Assembly (NCBI GenBank): GCA_014607495.2 | Contig: CP053156.1 | Span: 7,874,001-7,938,000, forward strand | Origin: Carposina sasakii | Lineage: Eukaryota > Arthropoda > Insecta > Lepidoptera > Carposinidae | Reading direction: 5' to 3' | DNA length: 64,000 nucleotides | Notes under the pieces: model-generated | What the model saw: only the letters and a program-made list of their open reading frames with translations | The model's database searches: none | What the model was told of the DNA's origin: nothing | Made by a program: the position numbers and the translations under genes | Part shown: one piece after another, positions 10,451-22,980 of the stretch | Layout: every line of letters starts with the position of its first letter | Numbering within the stretch: position 1 is the first letter of the stretch

Positions 10451-11286
10451 TGTCGTGGCCATATCGTAGAATTGATCATTTCATGAAATAGTCGAGCATT
10501 TCATGAAATGGTCGCATTTCATGAAAAGTTCAACTGTCTATTGGCCACACCATGATATGGTTTGGGCAGATCGATGATAAAAATCGTTTCTCGATATGGG
10601 CAACTAAACGCCCGATCATTTCATGAAATGGTCAAGATTATTGATCATATCGTAAAATAGTTACATGAATCACCGGTAGAGGCGCTGCGCGCGTTTTATT
10701 TATGTGTGAAGATGGCGGATTTTTCTTTTTAGGTTATAAAACAAATTAAAGAGAGTAGGGTGACTATGCAGAAGAAGTTCACGGATAGTGTGTTATATTG
10801 TATAATGTATATTAGACTTAATGGTGGTTTATAATAATATTGTTAAACAAAAACCTTAGATTACGATAGGTTAGGTTAGGTTAGACTATGACAAATGACG
10901 CACGAGCCGAGCGAGCGGAGCGAGCGTGCCCAGGCTGCGTCCGGCGATGTGCCAGATGCGAATCGCTTTTGTAAAGTCTTTTATGTTTTTAAATATTATA
11001 TTGTGAAAATATCACATAAATAATAGCAAAAAAAATCATACCATCATACCTTATGGTATACTTATATTTGGTGTACGGTATATATTATTTATATAAGCTC
11101 TTACCACATTCGGATTTTATGGACAGCCTGTTAATACGATTTGGCCAAACGTGGATGACAAAATCGTGAAATGTAGACGATTTAACGATCTGGTCAAATT
11201 GAATTGGCCACTTCATGAAATGCGACCACTTCATGAAATGCTCGACCATTTCATGAAATGATCAATTTTACAATATGGCCACGACA
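10451..11286. mobile_element. 836-bp DNA element with palindrome-rich TIRs
   Basis: The ends are near-perfect inverted repeats of about 75 bp beginning TGTCGTGGCC. They are flanked by GATA on both sides (10447-10450, 11287-11290), a possible 4-bp target duplication. Each inverted repeat holds three copies of the palindrome TTCATGAA, and a seventh copy lies at about 10617. The middle has no transposase; it contains a GC-rich patch (about 10676-10700) and three TTAGG units. It is a non-autonomous transposon. The superfamily is not assigned. Confidence 0.75.
10866..10884 (+). repeat. Interstitial TTAGG telomere-like repeats
   Basis: Just over three tandem TTAGG units inside the 836-bp element. 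TTAGG is the usual insect telomere repeat. So short a run may be chance or capture. Confidence 0.5.
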
Positions 11287-11480
11287 GATAGACAAAGTAT
11301 AGATTAATCATGTATCTGTAAGCTGATTACGTATCTTATAAAAGTTTTACTGAGAATTTTAAGAGTATTGTTGAGTCCATGTAACGAATTACTTTCATCT
11401 AAGTGTGGCCTTAGATCATTAGTCGTGTATTGTATTCGATGGAGTCCACTACCATCAATGCGTGATCAATGCTGCTGCCA

Positions 11481-12033
11481 ATGGGCGTTTATTTCCCGAG
11501 ACGAAACTTCAACGATACGTCAACGACACCACCACGACATTGAAATTTCTTAATTTATTATGTGCCTCATAAAGAAGCTCAGGATCGCAAAGCGAGCGAT
11601 GAATCAGAAATGAGGAGTACCGCAGACGTACAAAGATCACCGACATAGCTCAACGGTCTAGCAAGCTGAAGTGGCAATGGGCAGGGCACATAGCTCGTAG
11701 AACTGATGGCCGATGGAGTCGGAAAGTTCTAGAGTGGATACCACGTATCGGCAAACGCAGCGTGGGATGGCCACCCGCTAGGTGGACGGACGACCTGGCC
11801 AAGGTCGCTGGCGTCGGTTGCATACAGGCTGCTTCCGACCGGCCGGAGTGGAGGTTGTTGGGGGAGGCCTGTGTCCAACAGTGGACTTCTCAGGGCTGTA
11901 AATGTAAATGATGAGACTTTGAGAGGCCGTGTCGTAGTCGTGTCGTCTAGTGGCCGAGCCACTGTTTAGTAGGTACATTTTTGCTTCCAAAATAGCCTTG
12001 ATCGTGTCGTGGCCGTAGTGGAAAAACGCCCAT
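11481..12033. mobile_element. MITE of the 'gacgacacg' family, split by a LINE fragment
   Basis: The ends 'atgggcgttt' and 'aaacgcccat' are inverted repeats that extend inward through stretches such as 'cgtgtcgtctagtgg'. The same family is seen at 37798-37991. The middle (about 11575-11915) is a LINE 3' end in plus orientation, so one element is nested in the other. Confidence 0.6.
11603..11911 (+). pseudogene. RTE-type LINE reverse transcriptase C-terminus
   Basis: One open frame (codons from 11603 to the TGA at 11909) encodes the C-terminal tail typical of RTE-like LINEs in insects: 'KLKWQWAGHIARRTDGRW', 'PRIGKRSVGWPPARWTDD' and 'WRLLGEACVQQW'. Upstream the frame is closed at 11600 and little RT remains, so this is a 5'-truncated insertion. 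It is dead as a gene. Confidence 0.82.
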
Positions 12034-14710
12034 TAAATTATCTTGTCCGATAAATATTTTATTTTTTCCAATTCACAACCTTCCATCCCAATAAGTATCT
12101 TCTATATAATTGTGAAATCAAAATGCAAAACTTTACTTACTTCATATTGTAGAAAATTATTAAGTAACTAACTATTGTACTACTTATTACATAGTAGGTA
12201 GATATAATCATTTGTATCTAATTTCTTTAATATCAATCTCGTGTATTGCAATTGGCCGCAATGTAACCAAAGGACAAGCTACAGTTTGATTGCGCTAGTA
12301 TGTTTAGGTCAGTCTCCAGCATGTCAACGTAAATAATATTACATAAAAAATATGATATGTGCAGTTAAGTTGTAGGTATCTAGTTAATTAAATAAATAAG
12401 GTATTATCTACATTGTAACTTTATTTGATCCTACATTGTTACCGCAAAGTACATTACAGGACTTAAACAGCCACGGCTTGCGTTTGAATATTATGGGATT
12501 TACAATGAGCACTTTGTCTTTTTTTACATTTGTTCTTTGGATATTTCGTAAATTCTCAAATAATATCAGATTCCGTTTTAACAAAAATATTCACAGATGG
12601 GGCCACACCGTCGAAGTGATTCCACATTTTAAAACACATCATTTCACAAAACGGAAGAAGAAAAAAAAAAAAAACAACGAAATCATACACCGTCGCCGTA
12701 CAGTTAACCCGTTTGGATAATATTAGGCTCATTTAACCACCCCTGGATTATCAACTTGGAATTGCCCGACTGAGCAATATGAATATTATGAGGTAAAAAG
12801 CAATGAAAACTCCGTTTTAACCCTCCTGTATTCCACTTGCCATAAAAACCTGGGATTCCGTGAAATATATTAGGGAAAAAAAGGTCTACACGGTCCATCG
12901 TTAAAGGTAAATTGCTGCTTTATACCGTTGAAATGTAAAGCGTTCAAAATGTTTGAATACCACGCTTCACTTGACTCCTGGCTTGGCAGTAGTGATACAA
13001 AAACAAAAATGTCAGCACTATTTTTTATCAGCTTAAACGGCAATTAAAACAATATGCACTCGCAACAGCAATATTCAAATTTCGTTTTGTTTACATGTTG
13101 ATTAATGGAAAATAAAGGAACAATACTGTTCTGTTGATTGTAAGCGCCAGAAAAAAAAACTAAATTTTTATATACTGCGATAAAATTACTCGATATTTCA
13201 ATTAATCCGAATGTGAGAAATTCCATAAACATTGTTGCAAATAATTGTTTTCGCTTCAAACTCTATTTTACTGTCATGAAAGATACAGAAGTCAAATACC
13301 TTTAGTATAAGAAAATGTCCCTGTTATTTTTTTGTCGTGGGCCACACAAATGCAGTCGACGACGACATATCGAAATGGAGACCTGAATAAGCACGGAATG
13401 ATTTGTTTATACTAAAAATAATAACAAACAGTATACACCCATTACGTGGTCCTTATGGCGTGCTGGCTGTTGCGTGTCCATACCACGTCATAGATATTCA
13501 AACAATCTAATAAACAGCGTAAAAAGTTTATTAAATACCCAGTGGCGCCATCGATCAAAATTATTTTGTTATATTTATCAAAATACGAAGCAGTTGAGGC
13601 AAATATAACATTTATGACACAGATTTGAGTTAGCTACTAAATATTGGTAAATAAACCGTAAAAGCTTTTCTATACCTTGGGACAAAAGTGTAGCATGTAC
13701 TCGTAGAAGCTAGGTGATATAAAACATACGGGATCACATAATAAAAAAAAACGCGCGTAAATCCACGAAAAAACCAAAGACGAAAAAGATACTTGAAAGA
13801 AAGCACGATACAAAGAAAAAACTAACTATGTAACTTGATATAGATAGTAGATCAGTCGCTAAAAGTTATGATTGTCTGTGTACCACCACCCTTAATCTCT
13901 AATCTATAAACGATACTTCACCCATATATTGTCGCGTAAATCGTGTCTAGTGTATCATTTAAGGGGGGCCCAAAGCGAACAATAGGTGGTAATCAATAAG
14001 AGGCTCCGGTCGAGCCATTGTGTCCCTAATGTGTGGGAATTAGCTATTTGCTCCGTGACGAAGACAAATTATATCCGTACTTCGATTAATTACACGGCCT
14101 AACTGCGTTGTCGATAGCGCAGCGACATGCCAACTATCTTTGCAATGATGTCGCACATGACACGGTACTATACCTCTTTGAGACACGATGAGAGACATCT
14201 CATGTCAGTTTTCTGAGTAGCAGGGTGCACGACTTCGTAGACGTGATCTCGACTTTTTTTACTTTTATATTTGTATTAGCGGCCACCCTCTACTTCGTCC
14301 GCAAATAGCCTGGTCCAGTAGTTTCGGCGGTGCATTATCAGTCAGTCACGTAATCGAAGATAATTAATAGAAGAGATTAATAATGATATTTATAAACTTC
14401 TCGTATTGATGAAAATGTGGAAAATAATTTGTTTTTCCAAAAAGATGTTTTTCATAAGTTTATGCTTATATATAGCTTCATTCGGAAGCCAGGAATTCAA
14501 TCAGACTTTAACTTTTTCTTGTAAGTTTATGATTTTGTTCTCGTTTGATCAATGAGTACAATAGGAAACTTTATTTCATGTTATTTGTATCTTTTTGCAT
14601 CCTTTCTGTTTGATTTACGATTCTATAAATAAACATCCATTATAGGGCTTATTAAAGTATAAATTTAATAATACGGTGGCAGTATGGTTTATTTTCTATG
14701 TTAGCTTTGT
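12034..14710. other. No recognisable gene
   Basis: AT-rich sequence. The open frames at 12436-12720 and 13044-13259 are low-complexity or lack domains. The stretch 14030-14350 is less AT-rich but has no coding frame I can support. Confidence 0.35.
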
Positions 14711-14726
14711 TTGTATAAATAAACGA

Positions 14727-14835
14727 GAGGTTCAGTTTTGGCCGCTAGAGGAGGCCTCTTTCATTGTCGTGCAAAGAATATACTACTCTCTTTGTCGTGT
14801 CATGGCCGTCTTGCCGTGTAGTTTTCTCGTTTTGT
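14727..14835. repeat. Fragment related to the 'gacgacacg' MITE family
   Basis: 'ggccgctagaggaggcc' and 'gtcgtgtcatggccgtc' resemble the ends of 11481-12033 and 37798-37991. A similar scrap lies at 21585-21640. Confidence 0.35.
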
Positions 14836-15639
14836 AATCTATTTTAAACTAAATAAAGAAGTCTTACTTAATGCTATTTGTTATTTAAACTCTGAAGTCA
14901 ACAGGGCTAATAATAGAATGGCTCCAAAAATATAATTATGACACACACTAGCAAATTTCCGCTATTACCTGTTTGTGGTCCGGACAATACTGAGCATTTA
15001 TAAAGGTATTCCACACTCATGTGCACATTGATTATAAACAAAAAAAATAGTACAAATTATGTTCTCTTAAAAATGTTTCATACTATATTTTGAAAACACT
15101 TTACATATATACTTTAAGAACTTTGGCAATAAAAATAAAATTAATGAAAAAAGGCAAGGAGATATTAGTTTTACTTAATTTGAAGTTGGATTGTATAACT
15201 ATTTATTTATGTATAACATTTTTTAGGTACCTAAAGGCCGGATTGCAGCACTTTTCGTCTCGGGACTCATAAAAAGAGATTGCTTCTAGTCCGGCGACGT
15301 TTTATTGACTTATTAACATCGATATCAGATCGTAACACTCTCAATTCTTTGATCCTCGCCAAACGTTCACATAATAGCTGTTTTTTTTTCTAAGCATTAT
15401 TTATATATAAGTAGTCTGATATTGCAATATATTTTGTGAGTAATGTACCTATGTGGTTTTTGGTTTTCATTTAAATGAATTGATAACCGAGTCTAGAAGT
15501 TTAAACACGTTACAGTTTTCAAAATGTCGTCACATCATTGTTGAATACATTAATATATAATTATAAACATAGCTGTATTCCAAAATCTTCGCACAAAGGA
15601 GATCGTACAACAACGTTTAGAAAAGCGCGGTTAGATGTA
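14836..15639. other. No recognisable feature
   Basis: AT-rich. The 60-codon frame at 15090-15272 has no domain. Confidence 0.35.
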
Positions 15640-15775
15640 AAAGATCAGTAGTCATTTTCTAGTTCATCGCCTGAGAGTACGCCCCTAAATTCCTTAGCCC
15701 GTTCTTTTGACGTGCACTGAAGAAGATGCAGCTGATGCATTCTAGTGCAGCCCTGCATTTGTACCTGTATTTTTT
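15640..15775 (+). repeat. SINE-like family copy (partial)
   Basis: 'gatcagtagtcattttctag', 'tcgcctgagagtacgccc' and 'gaagatgcagctgatgcatt' match the family at 60066-60285 in the same order. Confidence 0.55.
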
Positions 15776-16390
15776 TTGAATGAAGATGCAGTAAAAAGGC
15801 ATTCGTCATTATTAAAAGCCATATCTTGAACACGGTCAGGGCGTATAGAGATCGAAGACTGGCTTTACATGAGATCTGTGTTTTATTTTATAGCGTGAGC
15901 CATATTCTACAGGAAATGTTTTTAATTTTTGAGCTGCTGGAAAACGAGTTACTAAGTTCACCGACATATGTTTTTAATGGTAGCATCATATATGTTTTAT
16001 TTTAATTTTAGAGATACTATCAAAAATAAGGAATACTTCGCCAGTATTAATACGAGTAATGAAGATATTAAATTTCTATGAGCAATATTTATGACACGAA
16101 TCCTATTATAAATGGTACATAAATATTAATAATAGATACCTGCAATACATATGGCCCATATATATATGTAGATATTGTTATGAGTATCTATGTCCCATCA
16201 CTAATTGTGATGTACATCACCAGAACGCGTTGCTATCTGTCGTCTCTAGGATTGTCTTGTCTTAGTCTTAACAGTAAATTAATAAAACCAAGTCCAACTC
16301 AAACTGAAGTCTTAATTATTCAATATATTGATATATTGTAAATAAGGGATCTACTTAGTGGTCTTTCGCATGTTCTTTTTTATATATTAA

Positions 16391-16864
16391 ATAGGCTTAC
16401 GCTTGACCACAACGCGCCTGATGGTAAGTAACGTTGCAGTCTAAGTTGGAGCGCGCTTGCCTAAAAGAAACCGGTTCACTCTCGCCTTGAAGACCGCAAG
16501 ATTATAGTTCACGGGGAACAGGGATTCAGACAGGGAGTTCCACAGCTTGGCCGTTTGCACTATGAATGTAGAAGCAAAACGCTTAGTACGAGTTTTCGGC
16601 ACTTCAACTGTGAACCGGTGTCGCCTTGACGTTTCCCTGGTCGTCCGGTGGTAGAAGGGTGCTGGGGGAATTAAGTCGTCAAGTCCCAACGCACACTACC
16701 CGAAATGTAACCTATAGAATACTGAGAGACTTGCAACTTTACGTCGATGCTCAAGGCTTTGCAATCTTGCTTTGCACAGTGAGTCATTGCCGATCAGCCT
16801 TTTGGCTCGGTCCGCGATAGCTTTTAACGCCTCAAGCTGGTATTTGGCCGATTCATCCCAGTTC
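16391..16864 (-). pseudogene. LINE reverse transcriptase C-terminal end
   Basis: Read on the minus strand from about 16862, a frame encodes 'KYQLEALKAIADRAKRLIG...' then, after a TAG at 16696-16698, '[19 protein letters not shown]', '[17 protein letters not shown]' and '[13 protein letters not shown]', ending at 16441. This is the conserved C-terminal tail of a LINE family abundant in moths. The rest of the RT is absent, so the copy is 5'-truncated. The 50 bp after the stop are its 3' UTR, shared with 17637. Confidence 0.78.
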
Positions 16865-17030
16865 AAATATATTAGAAATATTTTTACTCCAGATACAAAT
16901 ATGATGTGAAAACACTATACTAACTAGCGGACGCTCATGATTTCGACGGCGACTTTAGAATTTTCATTTATCCCGTTTCCACGGGAATTTTGGGAAATTA
17001 TTTCGTCATAAGTGAAGACACACACACGTC

Positions 17031-17200
17031 TGTGTTCTTGAAATGGGTAGGCATAACTTCAGGATCATAAAGGAAATCTCACATCTACGTTTACCATAAT
17101 AATATGATAGATGTAAATGATCAGTGATAGTTAAGTAGTTAGCTTATCGCTTGAGGAAATGCCTGAGTTTCTTAGTCGACTCTAAAGCTACCTAAATCAG
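17031..17200 (+). repeat. SINE-like family copy (diverged)
   Basis: 'tgttcttgaaatgggtag', 'gatcagtgatagttaagtag' and 'ttatcgcttgaggaaatgcc...cttagtcga' follow the order of the family at 60066-60285. Confidence 0.5.
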
Positions 17201-17636
17201 CACAGGAGAACTGAGTAGAGAAGGAAGAAGAGAAGGTGTTACGGTAGAGTTAATATACCTATACATATTGATAGTATTAGAAAAATACAAACTACCTACA
17301 AAAATTTCTTATCGCAATAAAATTCCTCTATGATTAACTTATTAGGGTCCTAGATTAGTATCGCAGTTACATTTTGAGTTAACCGTAAAGTGTTCTTTTT
17401 GGTTTTACGAGTTTCAGTTTAGGGGCGTGCGGTTTAAGAATTACTTAGTTGGAGGTAACATCATAAAATTATTTATTTATACGACCTAATTCCGTCGGTA
17501 TGCTGGTCGACAAAGTATTTTCGGGTCTTATCGAGACCAAATCAAGGGTCAACGCTTCAGCGCACACTTGCTGCTGGATAGTGTTATGTATACACTTTGG
17601 TATTGTCTTATTTTTATGCACATTTTTTTTATATAT

Positions 17637-17895
17637 AGACTAGACTTACGCTTGACCACAACGCGCCTGATGGTATGCACCGTTGCAGTCTAAGATGGAG
17701 CGCGCTAGCTTAAAAGAAACCGGTTCACTCTCGCCTTGAAGACTGCAAGATTATAGTTCACGGGGAACAGAGATTTAGACAGGGAGTGCCACAGCTTGGC
17801 CGTTTGCACTATGAATGTAGAAGCAAAACGCTTAGTACGAGTTTTCGGCACTTCAACTGTGAACCGGTATCGCCTTGACGTTTCCCTGGTCGTCC
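17637..17895 (-). pseudogene. Second copy of the same LINE 3' end
   Basis: Nearly identical to 16391-16640 but truncated at 'gtcgtcc', 259 bp long. Only the last ~65 codons and the 3' UTR remain. Both copies lie in the same orientation 1.25 kb apart. They could be independent truncated insertions or a local duplication; their different right ends favour independent insertions. Confidence 0.75.
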
Positions 17896-17923
17896 TTTTA
17901 CAAAGGTAAAAAATAACATTTTT

Positions 17924-18059
17924 CTAAAATTGACTCTTAGCTATACCCGAGGAGGTTGGGGCTTTGAAGGTTGGTCAAACAGAAATGAGTTTCGAAAGAA
18001 ATCATATTGTGCCGACTCCTATAAATAATAGAATAAGTTAAGGTCAGGAAGATGATCAA
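17924..18059 (+). repeat. Interspersed repeat shared with 56665
   Basis: 'aaaattgac-cttagctatacccgagga' and 'actccataaataat-...ggcaggaagatga' recur at 56665-56790. It resembles a LINE 3' UTR; the family is not assigned. Confidence 0.5.
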
Positions 18060-18326
18060 TATGCAGGATGTAATAGAAGGGGTATGTTAAGCGAAAAGCT
18101 ATATAAATAGCGCACTAAAAGGAACCTACCCGCAAAATTTCACACTCGAAATCGCATGGTTATTTTTTCAGATAGTATGGAGAATTTCTAAACAACTCAG
18201 AAATGTTCATACAATCTTGAAAAATAAACATGTGATTTCGGGTCAAATTTTGGAAAAAGGTTTTCCATAGTGGGCTGTTTACAAAGCTTTTCGCTTAACA
18301 TACCCTTTCTGTTACATCCTGTATAT
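18060..18326. mobile_element. MITE, second copy of the 4146-4410 family
   Basis: 267 bp with the same long inverted repeats ('ggggtatgttaagcgaaaag' and its complement near 18290) and interior. The ends read 'atgcaggatgtaa' and 'ttacatcctgtat'. Confidence 0.75.
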
Positions 18327-21300
18327 ACAAAATAAAATAAGTAGTAATGTCATAAATCAAGTTGATCGTAAGTTAATTTTAGCGCCGATTTGTTGAACGC
18401 TAAACGAATATTTCGTTGTCGATTTTATTGTCATTTTACTATTAAATTGGACACATGTATCGTTGACAGGTTTTTAAGAATCCCCCAACACGAATAAGGT
18501 AGTATCTCGTATTCTCTATTTTGCAGCCTCATTTAAATACCATTTTCTCGCATGTAGCATACAATTTTATTTAAAAATCAAATTGTTGGTATGGTCTAAT
18601 GGTTAGATTTAGATCCTAAACCATTTTTGCCAACCATAGCTTGTTCAAGTTTTTACTAGTAAATAATGGCATATTAATAATATTGCACTTGAATGTTCAA
18701 GAAAATGGGATCATGTAATTAGGAAGCATCATGTCGGTGCATTTAAAATGTCCGTCCCCACTGTCTATTTCCATTTTTCAACTTGTTTCTATCAATTCTT
18801 AAAGAGTGCTTTTTATCTAATAGTTTTTAAAACACTACTGCATAATATCATCCACATAACAAGCCCTATAATGAGCCGTAACGTTCGATCGCTAACTTGG
18901 AAATGGCCCCGTAAGCTTTCGTGTTACAATGTTACCTTACTATTTGGGTTTTCCATATTTTGGCTTATGAAACGTATACGTTGCTTGCAACCTTATAAAG
19001 TAATCTAAATTGTATAGGTCAGTTATTTTGGTTTTATGCCTATTGCCTATATTAGTTACATATTGAATGTTATATTATGTTACACCCATGAGTTCCAAAA
19101 AGGAGACGTAGGGCAACATCCTGCTTTCAAAATTAAATAATCTAGTTCCACAGTTCAGATATATGGGTACATACCAATATCCTGTACAATAATATATTAA
19201 AGTAGTATAACAACTAAAGTAGATAAAAAGTTTCTATCATCGTCAAAATAGAAAGTATTACTACTTTTTTTTATAAATCGCCTTAGCTATCGCCTTTCAC
19301 AAATATTTACAGGTAGGTATGTTGTAATTAATATATGTCTAACATAGCGATTCGGAATAGCGATCGCTTCCCCAACTAATTACCCACAGATATTATATAT
19401 GGCGCTCTATTCTTACATGTCCGGCGTTAGATAATAATCAGAAACACATTACAGGGGCAGATTATTATCATTTCGCCCACTTTTCTGAGGATGATAGGTA
19501 AAAAGCGGTTTTCCGGTAAATGTGATGATTCCCGCTCCATTAAGCTTCGGTTACGATTCGGTCTTGATCACGCGATGCAAACATTATCAACGTCCATATC
19601 GTTTTGTTACCTTTTTTTCGAGAACATTGAAAATTGAACCGTTGTCGTTGTTTAGCATGAGCTATCTTGTTGTTTTAAGCCCGTAGTATTTTGGGAATGA
19701 ATAATTAAACTATTGTGAAGTGGAGTACTCGTAAAATAGTTTTGAATAATGTTCACAAATTATATAGATTACTTTTATCGTTATTTGAAAATGGTCTATA
19801 ATGTTATTCCTATGATACACCATAGCAGATACCATATACTTCCTCTGCAGGAGAGAAGAAACATTGCTGATGTCTGTTATATTGTTAAATTAGTCACAGT
19901 GACATTGATTCTTCTCTCCTTCTGTCTAAGATTAACTTTAGGGTCCCGAATCGGACTGTTCGACACCCTCGATATCTGACCGCCAATGCTCACGAACTAC
20001 AGGCATAACACATTCCTCATCCGAGTGACCGAGAGAGTTAACAAAATGGCCGACATTTCAAATCTTGATTTGTTTTGCTGTAATGCGCAAAAATTTAAGA
20101 ACGATATGTTCTAGACCTGGTTCATTGGTGCCCCAACTGTTTAGTTTTTTTTAATGATTTTCTCTTTAAAATTATTTTTTCCCACTTTATATGTTGATCT
20201 TTTATAAATATTTTACGCCTTTTCCTTTGCGTTTCCCCTCCCCTCCTTCTAATTTTAATTTCCTAGATTTATATATGTGGGAACACATATATCTAGTTCG
20301 TTATTTTTTAAGCTACTATTTTAATGCGTTTTCCGAAAGAAATAAAAAAAATGGTACAAAAGGATATTAATGCAAGAAAATACTAAGAACGTGATCTAAC
20401 TTTGCATTATATATTGAATCTGTTTTAAAAATTATGATTTAGCAGATTGTATCCTGTACTAAAGATTAATGTGTATTCGCCGATAAAATTAACTGCGAAA
20501 TGCGGGATTGTCAACGAAGTGTTGAAAATAATCCTTTTATATGTGTTGTTTACCTTTACTTAATAAGCAAAATTTCTACCCCTAAAGCGAATTTATTACC
20601 ACTTACAACATATCCAACCAAGTGGTACTTTAAATATGATGTTATAAGATTAATGTCTTTTATGTTCAATTAATTAAGACTTTATGAAATTTTCTTCATC
20701 GAATAAATATAAGAATCACCATTTTAATATAATCTTCGTAAGCAATTTGATGTTGATTAAAGCTGCAATATAAATAATTAAAAATTAAGCAATAATTCCC
20801 CGTACCTATCTGTGAATTTTCATTACTTTTGTTTGTGCAAGTTAAACATTAGTAGGCTATTCTCATTTGTTTATTTACTTTATGAACAAAACTATAGATA
20901 ATTCATTTTTACTGTGATTATGCCGAATAAGGGCCGATTTTTTCTATGGTCAGATAGTATATCTAAAGGATAAATTTGATGTTGTCTTCCTCTAAGATTT
21001 GATCGAGATAGAGAGCATAAACTTTTCCTTCCCTTAGATAAGCTATTGCACATATTTATGGTTGTCAGTGTAATTGGGTACATGAAGACTTACTAATGTC
21101 TCCCAAAAGGAGTCAATAAATAATGTAGATGTTATACACTTCGATTAATAAATATTGGATGCCCTGATACTGCAAGTAGTTAAGAAATTATTTCACGGAT
21201 ACAATTCGGAGTCAGATGCAGTTCTTTTTGGCCGAGCATCCCAACGAACGCACTCGTTCGCCCACTACCAATATACGATCAAATGTTAGGAATGTTAGAT

Positions 21301-22040
21301 ACGTTGAACATATTAACTTAAATAAAGTAACATGTCCAGTGATTCATCAACGCCGAGGTAAAACTACCTACTGAAGCTAGAACCGTAACATTTGGATCCT
21401 GGCGTCTTATTGTGAAACTACTGCACTCCACTAAGAAGGTATTTCTCGAAATTCCCAAGGCAACCAGAAATAACGTAAGTTCTAAAGTTTACGCAGGCAA
21501 AGTCGTGGACGTGAACTTATAAATAAAAAATAAGTTATAAAACTAAGCAATATATCTGTAGTAATTTCATCGTCAATTTTTCTAGTGGAGCTCAGTTTTT
21601 ATGGCCGCCAGTAGTAAGACTTGTACATTGTTGGTTTCGGCAGTGTATGTCGAAAACTAGTCTCATTACGTTCCAGAAGTGTTGCTGGAAAAGAGCCCTA
21701 ATGAACACAAAATGGCAACTTCAGACAACTTGGTTCCCGCGGGGTCTCAATTGTTTTGCGCCCGTCTCATAGGGCCAAAGTTGTGGCAGGCCAACCCTTA
21801 ATGTGTGTTAAGTGAATGATGTTGCCCCAGCGTATTCTCGAACTCACAATTTGATGTTTTGTACTACATTGTTAGTGAGATATGCCGGTTCTGGAGTTTG
21901 GCGATGTGAAAATTAAATTGATGGCAATTTCAAAGTTCTTCGGCTTTTGCTGTTTTCAATATAAAGCTGAATTGAAATACCTACTTTTACGACATGCACC
22001 GAAGCAGGCGTATGTATAGGTATTCTAGTGAAGCCGCACT
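18327..22040. other. No recognisable gene
   Basis: 3.7 kb of AT-rich sequence. Open frames at 18748-19008, 19749-19979 and 20892-21083 lack domains. A short palindrome 'atatatgtgggaacacatatat' lies near 20272. The stretch 19350-19600 is less AT-rich; no exon could be supported. Confidence 0.35.
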
Positions 22041-22268
22041 TGCCTAGTTGATGATAATACCGCAATACTACCTATGGGATGATAATATGTGTCGCCAAAC
22101 CCAATATACGAGTATTTCAAAAATATACTTATAACCTTCTTATAGTCTCCAGAACATCATGTATAGATAAAATAAATAGTTAAGTAAAATATTAATAGTT
22201 TTAACAATTTTATAATAACGAAAAAAATCTTCATTAGGTAGTATTGCGGTATTATCGTCAACTAGGCA
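22041..22268. repeat. Foldback element with 33-bp inverted repeats
   Basis: Arms 22041-22073 and 22236-22268 match as reverse complements at 32 of 33 positions. The 162-bp spacer is AT-rich with no ORF. It is probably a MITE. Confidence 0.75.
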
Positions 22269-22324
22269 ATGCCCGCAGTCTCGAACGGGTACAATTTTTT
22301 GTGTTATTCTGATGTACCTATAGT

Positions 22325-22455
22325 ATACAGGGTACCTTTTGGTCATCAACGTTCCCAACAACTACGGAATCTCCTCATTATCACGATCATTTTTTTCGAT
22401 GGAAGCATACCTGGGAAGTGTCTGGTTCCCACGATAATAGGGTCCAAAGTTGAGT
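22325..22455. repeat. Interspersed repeat shared with 36870
   Basis: 'atcacgatcatttttt', 'gaagcatacctgggaa' and 'gggtccaaagtt' recur in order at 36870-36990. Confidence 0.55.
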
Positions 22456-22673
22456 AAATAGACTGCGCTTTTCTACATTAATGCACATAGACGCCCGTAC
22501 GAAGATTTTTTCACGAGAAATAATTAATATCTGTCTATGAAAAAACTAGTCTTAGAGATCAGAGGCAGGTTTAATTTTTAAAAAAGAAACACCAAGACGA
22601 CCTAATCAAACTTTATGTACTCAAGATTACAAATAATTTAACAGAAACAAATAACACGAATCGGATAATATAT

Positions 22674-22980
22674 TAAAGTGTATTTCCCCCTAAATTACTT
22701 AAAAAAAAACAAAACCAACAACAATCTGAAAATATTTAATTTTACCCACAAAATATTTAAATTACAACACAAAAATAATTAATCTAACTGAACTCTAAAA
22801 CTAATGAAATAACACCAAATAAACAAAATTTACATTAAATGAACAGAATAACATTAAATTTACAAAGTTATGAGACAAGGAGATGTTCCTGCGACAAGCG
22901 CTAGCAACCAAGTGGACCCGAGCCGTCATAGTGCTTGGCTTTTATACGTTCCTGCTTCATAGGGTCAGTTATATCCTTTA
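22674..22980 (-). repeat. 3' LTR of element 2 (307 bp)
   Basis: It matches 32158-32464 at 306 of 307 positions. On the minus strand a TATAAAA box lies at 22940-22946. The left flank ends ATAT. Confidence 0.92.

Noticed and set aside
10866..10884. True telomere
   Set aside because: Only about three TTAGG units, embedded within a transposon.
22968..22980. LTR ends of element 2 placed at TG...CA (22679-22967)
   Set aside because: Both LTR copies share 13 more bases on the outer side and five on the inner side, so the true ends are TAAAG...CTTTA with ATAT flanks.
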